From: Hydrogenophilus sp.
Lineage (GTDB): Bacteria > Pseudomonadota > Gammaproteobacteria > Burkholderiales > Thiobacillaceae
Assembly (NCBI GenBank): GCA_020725265.1
Contig: DYFK01000007.1
Location: 89,628 to 153,627, forward strand
Direction of reading: 5' to 3'
DNA length: 64,000 nt
The position numbers and the translations under genes were made by a program. Shown here piece after piece: positions 61,564-64,000 of this stretch. Position 1 is the stretch's first letter. Each line of letters begins with the position of its first letter. The notes beneath the pieces were generated by a model, which had not been told where the DNA came from, searched no databases, and was given only the letters and a program-made list of their open reading frames with translations.

Positions 61564-63756
61564 ATGAATGCGAGCAAGAAATTGAAAGTCTTTGTTCCCT
61601 GCCTGACAGTGCTGACCGCCGCCATCGCGCAGGCCCATGCCGAAGAACAAACCGGCACGCTGGCAACCACCGAGGTCACCGTCAAGGTCATTGGCTTCGA
61701 TGCCTCGGGTGGTCCTGGCGCCCAGGTCCACGGAGGCGCCACCACCTGGTCCGATGACCGCGATTCCGGCCTCCTCGCCGACCTCGACATCGACCTGAAG
61801 CTGGGCGACAGCCTGGTCCTGGAACGCAAGGGTTTTGGTCCGGACAATCATCGCGGCAGCCTCAAAGGCCAGGCCGCTGGCATCGGCTTCAACGGCTACT
61901 ACTCACACCTGCGCTCCAACGGCCATGCCGTGGATTACACAACCCGGCCCGGTAGCGCGGACAACCCGGTGGACCCTGCTTATTTCACCGAGGTAGGCCA
62001 TACCAACTCCGGCTTCCTCAGCAGGTTCAGTGATGACAGCCCGGAGAAAGTCAACTACCACGTCGAGCGCACGGCCTATGGCCTGGCCATCAAGTTCAAA
62101 CCGGAATTGTTGGGCAAGGGCAGTAGTTTCTCGCTCGCCTTTGATGGCTATAGCCGCGATGGCAACAAGTTCGCGACCTGGGTTGCCGGCAATGGCGATT
62201 TTGTCAATGGCGCCGTGCCAGCCATCAACCCGGCCGACCCCAACGATACCCACATCCGTACCCCGCAACGCTGGCGCGGTTACGAGAAACCGGTGGATGA
62301 GGACATGGGCCGCATCTCCTGGAGCCTGAGCCTCGCTCCGGCCGACCTGTTCCAGTTGGCTTATGACGGGGGTTATGAGAAGTTCAACCACAAGGCACGG
62401 ACCATCCTGATCGGCGATTTCGCCGGCCTCCTCGATAATGGCGTCACGGTCTCGCCGGGCTCGGTCGACATGCCGCTTCACTTCATCCCCGACAGCACCC
62501 TCACCACCCATGCCGTGCGCATCGCCAAGAACTTCGGCGACACCGCGCTCGCGGCCGGCTATGGCATGTCACGCCTGAAACAGGACTCCTACCTGGACGA
62601 CGTCAGCGCGGGCTTTGACGCGGCCGACCGCTTCGTCGGCAAGATCAGCACCGAAAATGCCTATCTCAACGTCAGCCACCGGGTGTCGCCAGCGGTCTCG
62701 GTGGAAGGTCACCTCAAGTACTACAGCCGCGACAACGACTCCTCCATGGAAGCCGACGGCCTTGACCGCGACATACGCGACGAATGGGGTGTGCGCATCG
62801 CCAACATCGAGTCGATGAACTACGGGCTGTCCGCGATGTTCCGCGGCCTGCCAGCCAAATCGACGCTCACCGTCGGCTGGAAGCGGGAAGACAGCGACCG
62901 CGACCTGAAATACAACCCGATCTCCGCGCCGACCAACATCGGTGTATGGCCAAGCGTTTCGCTCTACACGGACTCCACCGTATCCGACGAGGTCTACCTG
63001 AAATGGCTGGCGCGGCCGATGCCGGGCATGACCTTGCGCGTCACGCCCTCCTATACCTGGGCCAACAAGACCACGCTCGTCACCTTGCCGGAGAAGGCTT
63101 TCAACCTGAAGACACAGTTGGGTTACGCCATGCCGAATGGCATGCACCTGAATGCCTATTACCACTTCAAGGACAAGGAAAACGACAACAACAGCTTCGC
63201 GGATACGGCCAAGCCCACCAACGGTCCCGTCGTCATCACCAACGAGTATGCCCAGAAGGCCGACGACACCTTCCACGCCGCTGGTTTCTCGCTGAATCTC
63301 TCGCCCAGCGAGACGCTGACGGCCAGTCTCGGCCTGGACTGGGTGCAGAACGACTTCGATACCTATTTCTTCGGCACCAATCGGCGGCGTTTCGAAACCC
63401 CCATCGTTTTCGATCCGCGCGGGGTATCCAACTTCAAGGTCGACACCTGGTCCGTCAGCTTCAATGGCGAATATCAGGCCAACGAACGCGCCAAATTGAG
63501 CGCCGGTTACACCTGGTCGAAGTCGGACGGCAATCTGCGCACCAGTGGTCTTCAAGCCACCGGCACCCCGGCGGAAAGCCAGAACGACAAGATCTATCAC
63601 ACCGTGCATAGCCTCATTCTGGGCGTCGACTACGCGCTCAAGAAGAACACCAACCTGCGTGTCGGCTATGCCTTCGACAAGTACGAGGACAAGACTTACG
63701 GCGACTTGTCCGGCGATGTCCACACCTTGATGCTGGGTCTGGCCCTCAAGCTTTAG
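61564..63756 (+). CDS. MtrB/PioB-family outer-membrane beta-barrel
   Basis: 730 aa. Signal peptide ends AQAHAEE. The remainder is a large barrel of alternating strands ending in HTLMLGLALKL, with the MtrB-family N-terminal segment VTVKVIGFDASGGPG and repeated G.YS....D motifs. I see no cysteine in the mature chain, so it lacks the N-terminal CxxC of Shewanella MtrB. It would sheath the decahaem protein encoded just upstream. No outer-surface multihaem cytochrome (MtrC/OmcA) appears before the window ends, which resembles the two-component MtoAB/PioAB type. Confidence 0.9.
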   Translation: MNASKKLKVFVPCLTVLTAAIAQAHAEEQTGTLATTEVTVKVIGFDASGGPGAQVHGGATTWSDDRDSGLLADLDIDLKLGDSLVLERKGFGPDNHRGSLKGQAAGIGFNGYYSHLRSNGHAVDYTTRPGSADNPVDPAYFTEVGHTNSGFLSRFSDDSPEKVNYHVERTAYGLAIKFKPELLGKGSSFSLAFDGYSRDGNKFATWVAGNGDFVNGAVPAINPADPNDTHIRTPQRWRGYEKPVDEDMGRISWSLSLAPADLFQLAYDGGYEKFNHKARTILIGDFAGLLDNGVTVSPGSVDMPLHFIPDSTLTTHAVRIAKNFGDTALAAGYGMSRLKQDSYLDDVSAGFDAADRFVGKISTENAYLNVSHRVSPAVSVEGHLKYYSRDNDSSMEADGLDRDIRDEWGVRIANIESMNYGLSAMFRGLPAKSTLTVGWKREDSDRDLKYNPISAPTNIGVWPSVSLYTDSTVSDEVYLKWLARPMPGMTLRVTPSYTWANKTTLVTLPEKAFNLKTQLGYAMPNGMHLNAYYHFKDKENDNNSFADTAKPTNGPVVITNEYAQKADDTFHAAGFSLNLSPSETLTASLGLDWVQNDFDTYFFGTNRRRFETPIVFDPRGVSNFKVDTWSVSFNGEYQANERAKLSAGYTWSKSDGNLRTSGLQATGTPAESQNDKIYHTVHSLILGVDYALKKNTNLRVGYAFDKYEDKTYGDLSGDVHTLMLGLALKL

Positions 63757-63762
63757 CCACCA

Positions 63763-63792
63763 GACGCGCGCCGTCGATGGACGGCGCGCGTC
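63763..63792. other. Long hairpin after the barrel gene
   Basis: GACGCGCGCCGTC (63763-63775) / GACGGCGCGCGTC (63780-63792), a perfect 13-bp stem with GATG loop, no T run. Probably an mRNA-processing or partial-termination hairpin between the barrel gene and the cytochrome. Confidence 0.55.
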
Positions 63793-63864
63793 GATCGGCA
63801 CGCCATCGCCGTTCGTGCCGCGCGGGCCTGAAAACCACTTCGCTTCACCCTCGAGGAGATGAAA

Positions 63865-64000
63865 ATGCGACAACCCATGTTTGTTCTGCTGGCAGCCTGC
63901 CTGGTGTCCGCCCCCGCGTTCGCCACGCAAGACAAGACCGCCTCGCTGGCGGCGACGTGCAACAACTGCCACGGAGTGAACGGGGTATCGGTGGGTCCAT
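63865..64000 (+). CDS. Cytochrome c (class I), 5' part only
   Basis: Runs off the window end; 45 residues visible. ATG 63865 is placed by GAGGAG six bases upstream (an ATG at 63859 overlaps the site). Signal peptide ends APAFA-TQ; the haem motif TCNNCHGVNGVSVGP starts about residue 33. Pattern fits cytochrome c4/c553 or the flavocytochrome c cytochrome subunit. Likely electron partner of the MtrAB-type conduit. Confidence 0.8.
   Translation, partial: MRQPMFVLLAACLVSAPAFATQDKTASLAATCNNCHGVNGVSVGP

Overview
The window reads as one contiguous chromosomal segment of a high-GC betaproteobacterium. A Rhodocyclales-type host is my inference, from the assimilatory nirBD-nasA-nrtABC block, an SHP/diheme/cytochrome b cluster under a QseBC-like pair, an MtrAB-type conduit and an Anbu/ATP-grasp/alpha-E group. 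There are no tRNA, rRNA, CRISPR or transposase genes. Genes are tightly packed, with many 4-bp GTGA/ATGA overlaps.

Region 1 (1-10.2 kb, minus strand) is an iron-acquisition block: a catecholate siderophore receptor (Fiu/PiuA type), a rho-independent terminator, a DUF1513 protein, a PiuC-type dioxygenase, an FMN alpha-hydroxy-acid oxidase, an OprB-like porin, imelysin, a diheme DUF1111 protein and a second, truncated imelysin. Region 2 (10.3-25.3 kb, plus strand) is a haem-uptake locus: a membrane-anchored CobN-like protein resembling the HmuS dechelatase of Bacteroidetes, a DUF4019 protein, a TonB-dependent receptor, ExbB-like and DUF2149 proteins, TonB, a Sel1-repeat protein, a ChaN-family haem-binding protein, a second receptor of the HmuR/PhuR type, HemP and a small unknown protein. 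Fur-like boxes sit before both receptors' transcription units and before the CobN-like gene. A strong sigma70-type promoter, four hairpins with a terminator and an anti-Shine-Dalgarno tract after this locus suggest a small RNA at about 25160-25305.

Region 3 (25.5-29 kb, minus strand) is a visibly lower-GC pair, an S8 protease and an AAA+ ATPase, matching the IetAS anti-phage layout. Region 4 (29.3-37.8 kb) carries metY, a PhoB-box-preceded pit phosphate transporter, a PAS-GGDEF-EAL protein, and alpha-E, ATP-grasp and Anbu proteasome-like genes.

Region 5 (37.9-47.5 kb) is nitrate assimilation: nirB-nirD-nasA-nasT and then nrtABC. Both transcription units start with an NtrC-like dyad, a sigma54 promoter and an ANTAR-type hexaloop attenuator, so nitrogen limitation (NtrC) and nitrate (NasT) probably act in series. 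Region 6 (47.5-52.3 kb) is mixed housekeeping: ankyrin protein, YqaA, UbiD, lipoprotein, YbiT. Region 7 (52.3-56.5 kb) is a five-gene SHP-DHC-cytochrome b-response regulator-kinase operon and a divergent cytochrome c5. Region 8 (56.5-64 kb) is a sigma54 activator/kinase pair divergent from a Crp/Fnr gene that has tandem UAS dyads and a sigma54 promoter, followed by a decahaem cytochrome and an MtrB/PioB-type outer-membrane barrel, with a cytochrome c cut by the window end.
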